A stretch of DNA of 64,000 nucleotides, from contig NC_132887.1 in assembly GCF_030463535.1 (NCBI RefSeq), forward strand, positions 21,036,943 through 21,100,942, read 5' to 3'. The translations under genes and the position numbers were made by a program. The notes under the pieces were generated by a model. It searched no databases and had not been told where the DNA came from. It worked only from the letters and a program-made list of their open reading frames with translations. Shown one piece after another: positions 1 to 13,900 of this stretch. Position 1 is the first letter of the stretch. Each line of letters begins with the position of its first letter. This stretch comes from Salminus brasiliensis (Eukaryota > Chordata > Actinopteri > Characiformes > Bryconidae).

Positions 1-430
1 TTGAGGCAGACATGCTTTATTGCTGCTTGTGTAGATTTGCCTGTGTTCTCTGGGCTGGCCGTAGACACAGTCTTAGAGACGGCACATGACTGCAGTTCCC
101 AAATCTCCCTCACGTGCCTCCCCCTCTGCAGCGAGTGCACCAAGACTCTCTTTATTCCCTATCAGACATGCATCTCTCATCAGAATGAAGCCTGGGGATG
201 AAAAGAAATGCATTTGGGATTAATGCCTGTAATTCATTGCACCATATTAGCTTCACAGCTTTGCAGTTGAAAGCTGAAACATGCTAAAAATTCCTCTCCG
301 TGTTCATTTTTACTGACCATTTGAGTTCAGGTTAGGTCAATAGTTAGTTAATGACCCTCAAAGAAATGCCTGACTTAATTCAGCACTGGTGATTTTAATG
401 GGTGCATCATATTCTGTGTCTCATTTCCAG
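1..430 (+). other. Intron of nhsl1, upstream of first visible exon
   Basis: This is intronic sequence ending in an acceptor TTTCCAG at 430. The first 200 bases are open in one frame but show no family similarity I recognise. I see no exon here. Confidence 0.6.
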
Positions 431-3400
431 CCGTATCCAGCCTAGATGAGGAGAGCAAGTGGTCAGTACACTACACAGCGCCCTGGCATCAGCAGGAGAA
501 TGTGTTTCTACCAGGGAGCCGGCCCCCCTGTGTGGAGGAGCTGCACCTCCAGGCCAAGGTCAACCTCAAAACCGTCCTCAGAGGTAAGAATCAAAACTGC
601 ATTTGGATAAAAAGAAGAGATTAAGACTGGAATGCTTTTGCAAATATAGACGAGTACTTCGCTGAGGAGCAAACTCAGAGAAAAAACAAAATGAATGATA
701 GACGAGCAGCACAGATTAATTTCTGCCTGCAGGAAACACCAGCTTTTTATTTTGAACCAGAGCCTAACTGACATATACATTGTGATATCCAGTCCATCAC
801 CTCTGAATGCACAGTTCTGACTATCAACGTTCATAACAATCATCAACATGCTGTTATTTTGGATGAAAAATGGAAAACAGCAATATTAGTAATATCATTT
901 ATCACTATCAAAATAGTACCACTTTAGTCTGTATCGCTGCATTGCTGCTGAAAGTAAGCGGGGTGTGACTGCTGCATTTACATTTGCTTTTAAGGTATTT
1001 AACAGACACTCTTATCCAGAGCGACTTACAAAAGTGCTTCAGTGCTGCCTGCCATCAGCAGCCTGAGCCAGAGAGAGCACAATTGGCCTTGCTCTCAGGG
1101 TGAGTAGATGGTTGTCTCGCCCCACATCACCTCAGTGTAATGCTGGTTGGCACGGGCATCTGCTAGCTATGCATCAGAGCTTGGTATTCCGCGTATTCCT
1201 TTAAGTGCATTGCTTGCCACGTGATGTTGCATTGTCAGCAGTTTGAAAAGAGGAGGCATGTTTTAATCCTCACCTTCCCAGTGTCAGAAGCATTAAATGT
1301 GTTAGGGGGAGAGTACTAAGTAGCAGGTTGGGTAATTTCCTAAAACTGTGGAGGAAAATTGCGCAGAAAATATCCTCAGCTAGTTTGTATAGGCTAGAAT
1401 CTAAAAGATACCTCAAGCCAGATGCTGCCAAATACAAAAGTCGATATGGATACCTGGATACTCAATAATTGAGAAAGTGCTAGATAATTTGCTGATTTAA
1501 GTGTTTTTTTTTTTTAAGATGAGCCTTCAGTTGGCACTTAAAGACAGCCATTAGGACACCCTGGGGAAGTTCGTTCCACCACTTCAGTGCCAGAACAGAC
1601 AGTTAGCTAACTGTTAGCTTGGTTGTGGCTATTACGTGAACAGTTTGGTAGTGGCATCTATTAAGGGGTGAGCTATATTAGGCAGCAAGGGGACAGTTCA
1701 GTTCTTGAAGATGAAAATGATCAAGTGTAATGATGCCAGTGGATCCAAAACATCAGACAGGTTCTGTGGGGTGTTCCTGCTATGCAGTGGTCAGTACCTA
1801 CCAAAGGTGGCTAGAGAAAGGACATCTGGTGAACTGATGACAGGGTCATCAACTTACGGGACTTAAAGGATCTGCTGACAACTTCATGGTGTTAGATACC
1901 ACAAGACACCTTTAGGGTCTTGTGGAGTCCATGCCATGAATGCTCAGATCTGTTGTGGGGACCTACTTAGTATTAGGCAGGTGGTGTTAATGTTATGGCT
2001 GATCGGTGTATAGTGCTTCCTTTTCTCAAGGAAAGCCAGTATTTACAGTTTCCATCCAACACCTAGTTTATCTAATCAGTCCTTCATTAAAGTAAATCAG
2101 GTGAGCTGCTGGTGGAACTGAACAAACCCATGCAGTGTCTGGATCAGTCCACAGAAGTAGCTTCCTTGAATATTAGGCAGTGTGGGGCAGTGGTGGCTCC
2201 CTGCTTAGATGACAGCGGTTAGACTAGCTCTGGGATATTGATGACAGGGTTGTGGGTTCGATAGCCAGGCTCAGCAAGCTGCCACTGTTGGGCCCTTGAG
2301 CAAGGCCCTTAGTCCTCTCTACTCCCCGTTCGCTGCATTCGCTGACAGGTTAAAGACGGAAGCCAAATTCCATCTGTGTCCAACACAAAATGGTGAATAT
2401 GGTTGTTTTGTGTAATATGCGATGAGAAAACCTACAGCTTACAGCCAGTTTAATTAGATTAATATAGTTCTGTATGCCAGTACTGTTCTGAAGTAGAGGA
2501 TTTCCCAAAGTTTAGTCCAAAACCAGTCACACAGTCACACCACAGCCAGTGCAGAAACACCCCAACACACATCACTTTAACACGTTTCCTATATACAAAA
2601 GTCTAAATAATGGTAATTACCCGGCAGAGACCGTATTTACTGTTTGACCTTCCTTTGTAACACTCAGCAGATCTTGTATTTCATTGCTTTGTGTTCCTTG
2701 TATCTGGAGATCAGATACACTTTGCCTGGTGTGCTTTTTCAGTTCCCTAGATAAGCTGTCTTATTTACACTCACCTAGCACTTTATTAGGAATGCTACAC
2801 TGGGTAGGGCCTCCCTTTGCTCATAAAAGACCCATTTCACAAGATTATGGAAACATTTCTTTGTGATTCTAGTCCATGTTGATCTGATTGCGTTACACAA
2901 TTCCTGCAGAGCACTTTCATGCTGCCAATTTCCCATTCTACCACATCCCAAATGTGTCCTACTGGATTCAGATCTGTTGATTAGTGGTTGAAAGACCATT
3001 TAAAAATACTGAACTCATGTAAACAGTTTAAGGCAGCTTTTACTTGGTGCATTATCATGCTAGAAGTAGGTCAGCAACAATACTTACATAAGCTGTGGTG
3101 GTGTATTAACAGGCCCAAAGTGTGCTAAGATAGCATCCCCTGAACAATTCCACCACCTCCACCAGCCTGGACTGGTGACACAAGGCAGGTTGGGTCCATG
3201 AAGTCATGCTGTTGGCACCAAATTGTGTCTCTACTGTATCTGTACCTCAGCAGAAACTTTCTCTTTTTTTGTGAGCCTATGCCTACTGCATCCTCAGCTT
3301 TCTGTTCTTGGCTGACAGAACTGGAACCCAAACATTGCTGTTGCAGTCCATCTGCCTCAAGGTTTGGCATGTTGTTCATCCTGAGATGCTTTTCTCAGAG

Positions 3401-6400
3401 TGGTTATCTCAGAGTTACTGTAGCCTTTCTGCCAGCTCAAACCAGCCTGGCCATTTTCTGCTGGCCTCGCTCATTAACAAGGTGTTTCCGTCAGCAGAAT
3501 GGAAATGAGATTACGTGTCCCCCATTCTGATGGTAGATGCGAACATTACCTGAAGTGGGTGGGTGGTATCTACATGACTTTTTGCACTGCACGGCTGCAT
3601 GTATGGCTCCTAATAAAGTGCTCAGGGAGTTTAACTCTGCATTTGCTAGAATGACTGGTTATAACAGAAGCCTAAGATGTGTTGTGTACTTCTATGCGTT
3701 AGCAGTCAGCCACAGCAGGTGGACCAGGTGGTGCACCTTAGCACTTTAGCTTCTGTCCTTTCCTGCAAGCTCTGGCAGCTTTGTGCTTGTGGCAGAGCAG
3801 TGAATGCTTATTAGAAAGCAGCTGGTAGTTCACGTGGGTGACAGTTTATACTTCTCTGCTTCGGTGTCATGAATACCAAAGAAATGCTTGGAACAAAACC
3901 CATAGACAGGCAATAGTTCCACAATATATTATTTATTAAAACAACTGCATATTAATTATTCAGTTCACGGTTCTCTGCAGACGTTGCACCTTGCCTTTAC
4001 TGAGAGGCCGGTGTAATGACATGATTCCAGGATAATGAAAATCACTACTAGTGGTTAAAACAAAGAATCAATGATGGATTTGAGGGCCGGGTTTAAGAGG
4101 CTTTCCTGGAGAAAAGCTCTTTTAGTGACGGGTAGAATCCTCTCATGGAGGATTCTACATAGATTCGGCTCAGAGTGAAATAAAGTGGAAGGGCAAGGAC
4201 TTGTGATATAAATATTGTCACACAAATGAAATCTCTTTTTTTTTTACATTTCTGCAAAATGTAAGAACTTCCGTTACTTTTTGGACAATGAACGAACAGA
4301 ACATTTCCATAAATCACCTCCACTGACCTGGAAAGTTGACACAAGGCAGGCTGGTTCCATGCTGTTAGCTGTCATGCTGCTGGTGCCAAATTCTGACTCA
4401 GCAGAAATCAAGAAACTAAACTATGTTTTTCCGGATTTCAACTGTCCAGTATTGGTGAGCTTGTGCTCACTGCAGCCTCAGCTTTCTGTTCTTGGCTGAC
4501 AGAAGTGGAACCCAGTGCGGTCTTCTTCTACTGTAGCCTTTCTGCTTCTAGGATTGACATGTTATTCCAGCTACCGCAGCCTTTCCGTCAGCTTAAAATG
4601 GGTGATCTCGTCTGCAGAATTGCTGCTCACATAATGCTTGTTTTTTATTACACAATTCAAGAGACTGTTGTGCTAAAAATCCCAGCAGATCAGCAGTTCT
4701 AGAAATACTCAGACCAGTTCTTCTGGCACCAACGATTACGCCATGCTCAAAATCATTGAGATCACATTTTTCCTTATTCTGATGGTTGATGTGAACATCA
4801 CCTGAAGCTGCTGGTCCATATCGGTATGATTTTATGCACTGCACTGCTGCCACAGGATTGGCTGATTAGACAATAGCATGAATGAATAGGCGTACAGATC
4901 TTCCTAATAAAGTGCTCTTTGAGTGTAGGTGACACACAATCACACAATCATGTGACATGTTAGAAGCCTGCTTGTTTTTTTGTTTTTTTAACCATAATAA
5001 CTCACTTTTATTACATCACAGGTTACCATCCTGGTGGTGAAGAACCCATGTCCTGCACATTTTAGTGTTTCCTTTAGTGTTTCCTTGTTTTTAATAGTGT
5101 CTCATTCGTGTTCATTTAGTAAGGGCTTGTTAATTTACTGATTAGCTCTTCCAAGTGTGTGGGAAGCAGTGGAAACTCAAGGGAAGTCAAGGACAGGGCC
5201 TATTTCAGGACCGGGAAGCAGTATTTCTGAATTTTAGGACACTATTATGTATATCTGCCATTTTTCTCGTAGACTTTCAATTGTAAAATAGATTTCAGGG
5301 AACTACATTTTCCAAAAGTGCACTCTTGATAAAAAAAAAGATCCTAAATCAGTTGAATGTGGACCAAAAAGCATTACGAGTGTCTTGTTACTAAGCAACG
5401 GACAAAGGAATGTTAATGGTGGGTGGTAGAGCCTCTTGGTAACAAAACTTTCTAGTGAAACAATGTTGTAAAAGAACGGTAGCAGAGCAAATTAAAAGCA
5501 AAGAGCTGAGCTGAGCGTCCACTGCCTGCTGCCTATTATCTAGTAAAAACAGTATAACTTGTGTAGATTACTGCGGACATGGGCCAAAGGGCCCTACCAA
5601 TTTGTACAGAAGTCCCTGTAGTCCCTAACTACAAATCAAAAGGCTCCAGCCTCAATTCAGCTGGTTGTTGATGCATCTGTTGAGTTAAGGTAATCATGAG
5701 AAAGTGTCTGAATGTATTTACTGATCCATGTGTTTTTACTGTTATTTAACAAATCCTTTACATTGCAAAAGTAAGAGGTTTATTTCAGTCACATCCTGAT
5801 TCATTAAAACACTCACATTGACACTCGTCTACAGTTCCATCCTTCTGTTTTATCACTGTTGGCCAAAATTGTGATAACAGCTATATGCATTAATGCCTCT
5901 TCTGCTTCAGTCCTTTTTACAAGAGAGAGTTGTACTGTGTGTTGTGTTTGATGGGAAGCATGTTGGGTGGAGCTTGGTGCCAGGGTCTTAATGAGGGCAC
6001 TAGTTAAGCCCCTTCTGCTGTTGGATTAATGGGAGATCCTTCACACATGCTTCTTGTTTCTCTTTTAATGGTCTACTAACACAGTGACCTGTGGCTCTCC
6101 TCTGCTTGTAGCATATTTTGTTATTAGTCTGTTAGTAAGTTTAAAACTTGTTAGAAGGTCTAACAACTTGTCTGTTACACATGGAAAAAACATCCTTACT
6201 TTCAATGGAAGTCAATGTTATTATATGTTATATGTGTTATTATGTAATACGTTATTAAAAGTCATTTTGGAACCACTTCCATTGGTCCATTCATCATAAA
6301 CAATTAACACAAAGTAAAAAAAAAACTACTGCCAGATTCTGATTATGTCAAAAAGTGAAAAATGATATACAAGATACAAGGTTTTAGTGCGACACAACAA

Positions 6401-9400
6401 TGTGCTCCATTCAATTCAATTCCATTAATTATTTTTTTATATATATATATGATTTTATATATTTGAACTATGTGTACATAGCCATTACGAGGCAGTATGT
6501 CATGGTCCTGTGGTAGATGACTTTAGTATGAACTTCTGGAAACGCAGTCACAGCAGGGGCAGATGAGAAATACTAGTACAGGATCAATAGATATCAATGG
6601 TGTGTGATTGTCATGGCATAGACAGTGACCCACTCCTCCTGGCCTAGGGAAGCACTGTTTGATCCAAATTATGTTGCGTGATTGAAAATGATTGCCCATT
6701 CAATCAGGAGCGTTTTCTTGCTTTGGGCAGTATTTGCAATTGCGTATTGTAGCCACCCTCGCCAAAAGGAGCCCACATGACATATTTTTATATCATTAAT
6801 GCTCATCATGATACTGACAGTAAAATGTCTTTAAGGAAGACACCACAAAATCAAGAAAGCAGAAATGGTGCACATGCTAATAAAACACACATTATTGTTA
6901 GGATATCAGCAGATATTTGATTTTAAAAATGCCACCAGCCATCAGATGTTTAGATCTGGCCAACTAATATTTATTGTTGTACTGTAATCCAGAAGAGCAC
7001 GCTGGGCTCCTGCACTAAATGATCTGCATGTTGTTCATTTATTCATAATGTTTTAAAGGATGTATTTCTCATGTATATTAGTTTAATTGTGTTTAACCAA
7101 GCATGTATTACAATTTTTTATTGAATTTTGTATGGTTTATATTATCAGTTAGTATCAGTTATTATTAGTGATTGTCAAACCTCTAAAATGTAACTGACTC
7201 AGAATACCTAATAGCTTAACAAGTCTTTAGCACAATAATTAAATTAATTAAATAAAAGCTTTCGTTGACATCTCATTTAAGTAGAGTATTAAAAGTACAA
7301 AACAAGTGACATAATCAAAATCTCTTTGACTGCAAGGTTTGAATAGGAGATTATCTTTTGTTATTTTTGCTATATATTAAAACATTTTCACTTCCAGATG
7401 AAGTTAGCCAAGCTCATGTTTCATCCTTGTTCCTACTTAAAAATCTTAGTTAACACATTTTCACATAAACAAATATTTGGCATAGTGAAAAAAACAACAG
7501 CATATTTTGTACGTTATTTTGTACAATAGTGAAAAAAACATTTGGAAACATAATTTTGTACAATATGGTTTGGTAGTATAGAAAGGCATTATACATTATA
7601 GCACAAAACCTTAAACATTTAAAATGTGATAGGTTTGCATGATTGTCACTTTTTTTCTCGTAAAAAATGACATCTATTGCTGAGAATGACTCATATTACT
7701 ATTTTAAAAATAGTTACTATATTAAAAAATACACCTAACTTTTTGTATACATTTTTTACAATAGACCAATCATTTTATTTTGACAAAAATAAACATAAAC
7801 CTCAAATTATTATTATAAGTGATCCTTTACAGAACTATTGTTCCATACTTTTGTATAGTACCAGAAGTACCATTTCTATTTGATAGTATCTCAGTCCTCA
7901 ATAAAGTTTTCTTTCTCAAAAACGTCTTCTCAAGGACTGTGTCAGAAACACACTGTTTTATATACTGCGAATGTAGGCTTTGCTGCTCTCACTTGCATTA
8001 TCCGTCACCTTCAAACTTGCTGAGGCAGTAAGTCTGGTGAGCATTTAGCAGGTGGTCATTTCTACAAAATGCTGCTCAAACCTAAATCTTGAACATTCTC
8101 ATTTTGATTAAAAAATCTCGGCTCTTGGCTTTGTGTGTTCCAGTTTTCCTGTCATTTTTACTAGGGTGTCTGAAGCAGAGCTGCTTTTAACAGAGGGTGC
8201 ACCTCCAAAGGAACTGGAGCTTCTCTGCAGTGGCCTACATGACAGAGATTGCATTAGATAGTCACTGAATTGGCTTCTTTGAGCTGCTGAAAATGAAGGA
8301 TTATGAGCTGAAAAGATGGGGTAATTACCTTGGAATCTGCAAAATGAGGAGTGTGGGGTGGTGGGGGTGCTTTTCCTCAGCAGGGTTTCATTAGAAAAGA
8401 TGTCAGCAGAGATCTCCAGCTGGAATAAATAGATGTGTCAGCCACAGTGGGCGGAGGTGCAGACCCCCCCTTTGAAGACCATTTATAACCCAGCGTTCAT
8501 GTCTGACATTTTCAGGTTAAATGCATGCTCTCTTTAGGACAGGGAAAAGATTGCTTTTATGGATATGGTTTGACCTTTTTGCATCCTTCTTTTGAGCCAG
8601 GGAGAGATCCACCATGTTTGAGATGTTGGAAAAAGTCTTTTTATGATGCTGTGTTTATTTCCCCTTAGGCTTTATGTACTAAAACCAGCAACCTTTTTTA
8701 AACATAAGCATATTTCAACGTCTCTTAAAATGCCAAGCGGTTTTTGTTAATGTGCCATTAAGACTCTTAAATTACTTCTCTTCTAATTGGCTATCTTGTT
8801 CTCTTGCTATCTTGGCTTTTCCTAGTTCAAAAAGCATTCTGGGATGTGAATGGGTGATGTTAAACTGCTGTAGGCTGAATAGGTGGATATACAGTACTGT
8901 ACAAAAGTTTTAGAAAGATGCAAAAATTAGAGTTAAAGTTCCTTATGTGGGCAGTAGACGTTTATCTAAAATATATATACTATAGCATAAATATACAAAA
9001 AGTAGTGGTTTTACATCACTGTGTACATTACAACATCTTCAAAGCTCTCCTCATGGTCAGAGTCTAGTATTATTGTTTTATTGATAGTTAGCATCCAACA
9101 CCTGGTTTGGTAAATCGGTGCTTAATGATGGAAAATCATGTGAGCTGGTGATGGAATTGGTGATGGAAACAATTCCACGCACTAACTGGGGGCATCTGAA
9201 GAAATCTGGAACTAAGCTTTGTTTTTTAAACTAGCCCACAATATCTCAGCTACTTCAACATGGGTTGTTCTTACTTTTTACTGTTTACATATTTACATTA
9301 ATTTCTGAGATACATGGTTTAAAATAATGTGTGTAGGTTTGTAAAACCTCTGCACAGTACTGTATGTACATTTGTATATATTTCTAACGTCACAAAAACA

Positions 9401-10909
9401 GTCTCAATCTCTTAAATGAAAGCAAAGTAAATATTTTTTATATGATATGGGCCCTTTAGAAATGAACCTGCCCTTGTGCTTATATGTGTATTGTTGACAA
9501 AGCCCTGGTCACTAAAATCAAAGACCACATCACCTGTTAATGATGTTTTTTTTTCCCCAGCACATAGTTTTACATCTGTTGACAGTGGCCTTATGGCATG
9601 AAAGCCAGTAAGGCAATTTAATAGGGTATAAAACTAAAATAACAATGTCAAAATTCCACAAATGCTATTCCAGGCATATGTAGCCTCAATTGCTATAATT
9701 AATAAAGCTTTTGGAAATGTTTAGAGAGCCCCTAAGCAAACATTGCCAGTTTTACAATTTTACATTGATGCCTAGGTTACTACTTCTGTACATAGGGACC
9801 TTATAACACCCTTACACAGCCAAGACAAGCCAGTAGTTGAAAAATAAGCCAGTAACTAGAGTAAAGTACCTGCCTGGAGAGGTAGAAAACCAGGAGGGAA
9901 ACCCAGCTAACATATTCATATGGGGCCTGTATGGGGCCACCAGAAGATTTTGTTCTTGGGTTCCGTGTTGGCATCACATATAGATGCCCACTAGGGTCAG
10001 CGATGCAACAGGTAAACATGGGCCACATATAGATTGTACACTGCATACAGGGCCTAGATGGAACTCATGTGAGATTAAGGATGGGAGATCCATAAAAGAT
10101 GGGATCCATTTGGGAAGCCCAACTTGGTCCCAGTAACAAAGTATGTACAAACCCACTCAGACTCAGTGCCCACCTGGAACCCACCTAGCCCATGTTCCAC
10201 TTATCTGAACCCCACATGAGCATATTGGCTGCGAAGTTGACACTTTACAGCACTGGGTCAGATTGTCTTTATTTAACTAGGATATTAAAAAATTAGGAAA
10301 AATGAAATAGGACTTAAAATAAGGTAGTTTTTGAGAGATAGTTTATAAGAGGATGTATAAAGTGTACAACATTTTATAACAGAGTCCAGTAAGCACATTC
10401 CATGTATCTCCAATGCTCAGGAAAGTGTTGGGCACAATATTATGATGTACAATACACAAAAAACATGCTCTGGAAATGCTGAAGTTACTGTGTAATAAAG
10501 TAGTAATTAGCAGCCAGTTCATTACCAGCTACTTGCTGATGAAGACTTAACACAAATATTACAAGGGCATTATAACATTCCCTTATACTAAAATCTGAAA
10601 CCAAAAGATGTTTAAGAGTTACTGGAATGCCCACCTTTGTCAGTCTCATGTGTTATGTTGGTCTTGCTGGCTTTCCTTTAGAGTGTGACAAGCTGAGGAA
10701 AGATGGCCTCCGTAGCTCTCAGTACTACTCTCAAGGGCCAGAGTTCTCCTCGGCTATCCTGTCCAATCAACTACTGGACCAAGATGAGACAGAGAAGAAG
10801 AAAAAGGTAAACTTCCAACCAGACTCACTTCTATATGCAGCACCTACACTACAAGGCACATATTACAGCTCAGCCAAGACTCTGACCATCGGATTCCAGT
10901 CAAGGCAAA

Positions 10910-10970
<61 letters not shown>

Positions 10971-13900
10971 GACTAAAACAGTGGGTACTACAAATTCTGA
11001 TTAGGCTTTGTTAGACAAAAGTAAATACAATGAGAGACTCAATCAAGAGACTTTACGCTCCAGGTTGTATACATATACATTTATATACATGAGTTATAGT
11101 CATATCCACTTGGAATACCCATGTTTTTCCACCAAGTTGAAGCAGTTTCAAACTTATATTGGTTCATACTGCCCCCTAGTGGAAAATAGTATTAGTGTTA
11201 TAACACAATGGTGGTCAGTATTTGTCCTGCAGTACTCATTTTTTAAAGTTTGTGCCTGACAGTGAGGAAATGTTTATATACATAAAAAATTCCATCTATT
11301 TCACCTTATTTACATACTTCACATTTTTTCCCCTCATCAACGCAGTCTAGAGTGCTAGACTGCTTGTCAGAATCCTGCCTCTCTCTCTGCTGTCATTTGA
11401 AACCTTGGAGGAAAAAGGTACAGCTGGCTATGCTGGCTCTAGGCTGTGGTAGCTCTGTACTTCTCTTTGAGAAAGAGTGGCTCCTCATCCTCACAGACCC
11501 TTGTAGCTGCTTCATGCAGTAGCATAGTCAGTGCTTGTGCTTCCCCTCTTCACTAACGCAGTAGATTTAATCAACTGCATTTGTGAAATAGCATTTGTCA
11601 CCAGATCACAGCTCCCTTACCTTTAGAATTGCTTTGGATGACCTGAAAATCACAAATTGACTGCATACTGCAACCCCAAGTGATGCGTGTTCAATTGAAT
11701 CAATATGAATTATGAAGTATGTCACTGGAAATTTCACCAGCACTTGATGCCATTTTTAAACTAACCACATTATTCCTTTTCCCCAGTTTATACAGTGTCA
11801 CATTAAAAGAAGTATAGAGACTCTGAGTGTGGTGGTAAGCAGCCTCTGTAACACTGAGCTCAAATTAGCATGAATAATTTACAGGCCTATGCCAGAGCAT
11901 TCTCAGCTCAGAAATATTTCATTCACAATTTAGTGCCTGGAGGAAGCAGAGTTCAAGCGGAGTGGAGAGTTCAGTTCTTCCTTGCTTTTTAACCTTTCAA
12001 CCGGCAAAACTGGGGAAATGACCCAGTATGATGCAATTTCCTTCCCTGGAAATAGGCTCCGTCCTATCCTCTGCAAGTCTGAGTGTGTGTGTTGTGTTCA
12101 GTCATCAGAGTCGTCAGCTGAAGAGGAGAAACTTGTGTACTCTGTGGGCCCCCAAACGCCTCTGCTGGATAACATCTGTGACATAAATACCCAGAGCAGC
12201 TGGAGTAAGAGTCTACCCTTACCAACGCCCGAGGAGAAAATGAGGCTGCAAGCTCAGTCTGTGGCCACCGACATCATACCCATCAACATCACAGGTACTC
12301 TATTTCAGTGTGAGCTTCCTGAGACATTTGTCCGGTTATTGTAAAGGAAGATGTGTTAGTACTGTATAATAAACAATTTAAAAAGTTAAGAATTTTTAAT
12401 AATTCAAACTTATTTTTGTCTTGAAACCTCATTACAGGTGAGAGCTTTGACCGGCAGGCAAGCTTTCGCCGTACTTTGAGCAACACTGACACGGTAATAC
12501 GGAGATCAAAGAAGGTTAAACGAAGGAAGACTATAACAGGGGTCCCAGACAACATCCAAAGAGAATTGGGTATGGTTATGTGGTATTATATGCAATTTCT
12601 TTTTATTATAGGTCAAATGGCTCCGTTTTGATTTATTAAGTCAGCAAAATAATGAACACAAAAGACTGATGACATTCTAAAAAAAAAAAAGATTAAGCCA
12701 TATTCTTACACATTTTAATACATATCTTGTACATTTTCCATTTACTGAAGAGTTTAATTCTAAAATATATTAGTAATATGATTTTACACGTACACCATAA
12801 AGACTAAAGTTTTGGGACATCTTTCATTGTTTCTTTCTAAACCCAAGAAAAATACTTCCTCTAGTACCTGTAGAGAAGTACTGCTGACAAAAGGACTTTC
12901 TGAAAGAGATACATACGAACCTATTGGCACCATTCCTAAGGCCAGGTGTGGTTTACAGGGGTACAAAGCCCCCCCAGAATTGAGTTGTGCAGCAGTGAAA
13001 CTGTGTTCTCTGGAATGATGGTGCTCTATTCACTACTTCTGGGATGAGTTGAGGAGTTGGGGGTGAGGTGGGGTGGTGGTGATCATCCAACATCCTGACC
13101 TCACTAACGCTCATATAACTGAATGCAATCACATACCCTCACAGTTATGCTCCAGAATCTATTAGAAAGCTTCCCTGGATTACCCTTGATTTCAGAAGAA
13201 ATAATGAATGAGCAGATGTCCCAATACTTTTGCCCCTAGAGCGTATAATCTAATACAACTAATACAACAAGTTGTTACATTTTCATTTGCCTCTCAACTT
13301 TTTTTTGCAGCAGCAGCTAAAGGACAAAATGACATCAGAACTCACTCCATGTACATGGCAGGCCAGTTCTCCACCATTGGGCATGAAGGAAGTATCAACT
13401 CCACTCTAAAACATTCAGACACTCGTGACTCTGGTTGCCAGACAGAAGAAGCAAAAACTGTTCAACCCTCAATGCGCAGGATCCGCGCACAACGGGGCTG
13501 TGGCATCGCTGCTCAAATGGCCAACGTCTCCCTCTGCTCCTCAGGCAGCATCTCCACCGTGAGTGATTGCAACGGGGCCGTCTATAGTCCTCAGCGTAAC
13601 GGCAGCGATCAGGGCTTTCACAGTCTGCCTCGTCAAGGTGCTCAAGTCTCCCTTCAAAAGCATGAGACCATGTACACCAGTACCCCCTACAAGGTGGCGA
13701 ATGGCTCCACAAGCTCTTTGCCCTACCAGCTTAACATGCCGCATGCAAGCCCATCCTCGGGGCACATGATAGTTGATTCCAGAAAAAAGGGATTAATAAG
13801 TCCCAAAGCTGCAGAATTCCAGGGTTTCCAGAGTGCACAGTATAATACAGCCCCAGGTTATATGGTTTCCAGTCACACCAACAGCCCAGCTCCCTTCACT

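Larger units (their letters stand above)
584..10681 (+). other. 10-kb nhsl1 intron rich in transposon remnants
   Basis: No exon of nhsl1 is visible between donor 583/584 and acceptor 10681/10682. The first 5 kb hold Tc1-like remnants, a SINE and a short non-autonomous element, listed separately. From 5000 to 8100 the DNA is AT-rich and shows nothing I can name. The stretch 8130-8500 is richer in GC and looks less repetitive than its surroundings, so it is a possible conserved non-coding element. A degenerate repeat occupies about 9890-10240. Confidence 0.55.

Noticed and set aside
13208..13310. ATG at 13208 as the start of an 1136-residue protein
   Set aside because: The large frame is an internal exon. 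A clear acceptor TTTTTTTGCAG ends at 13310, and upstream exons with family motifs join in phase.
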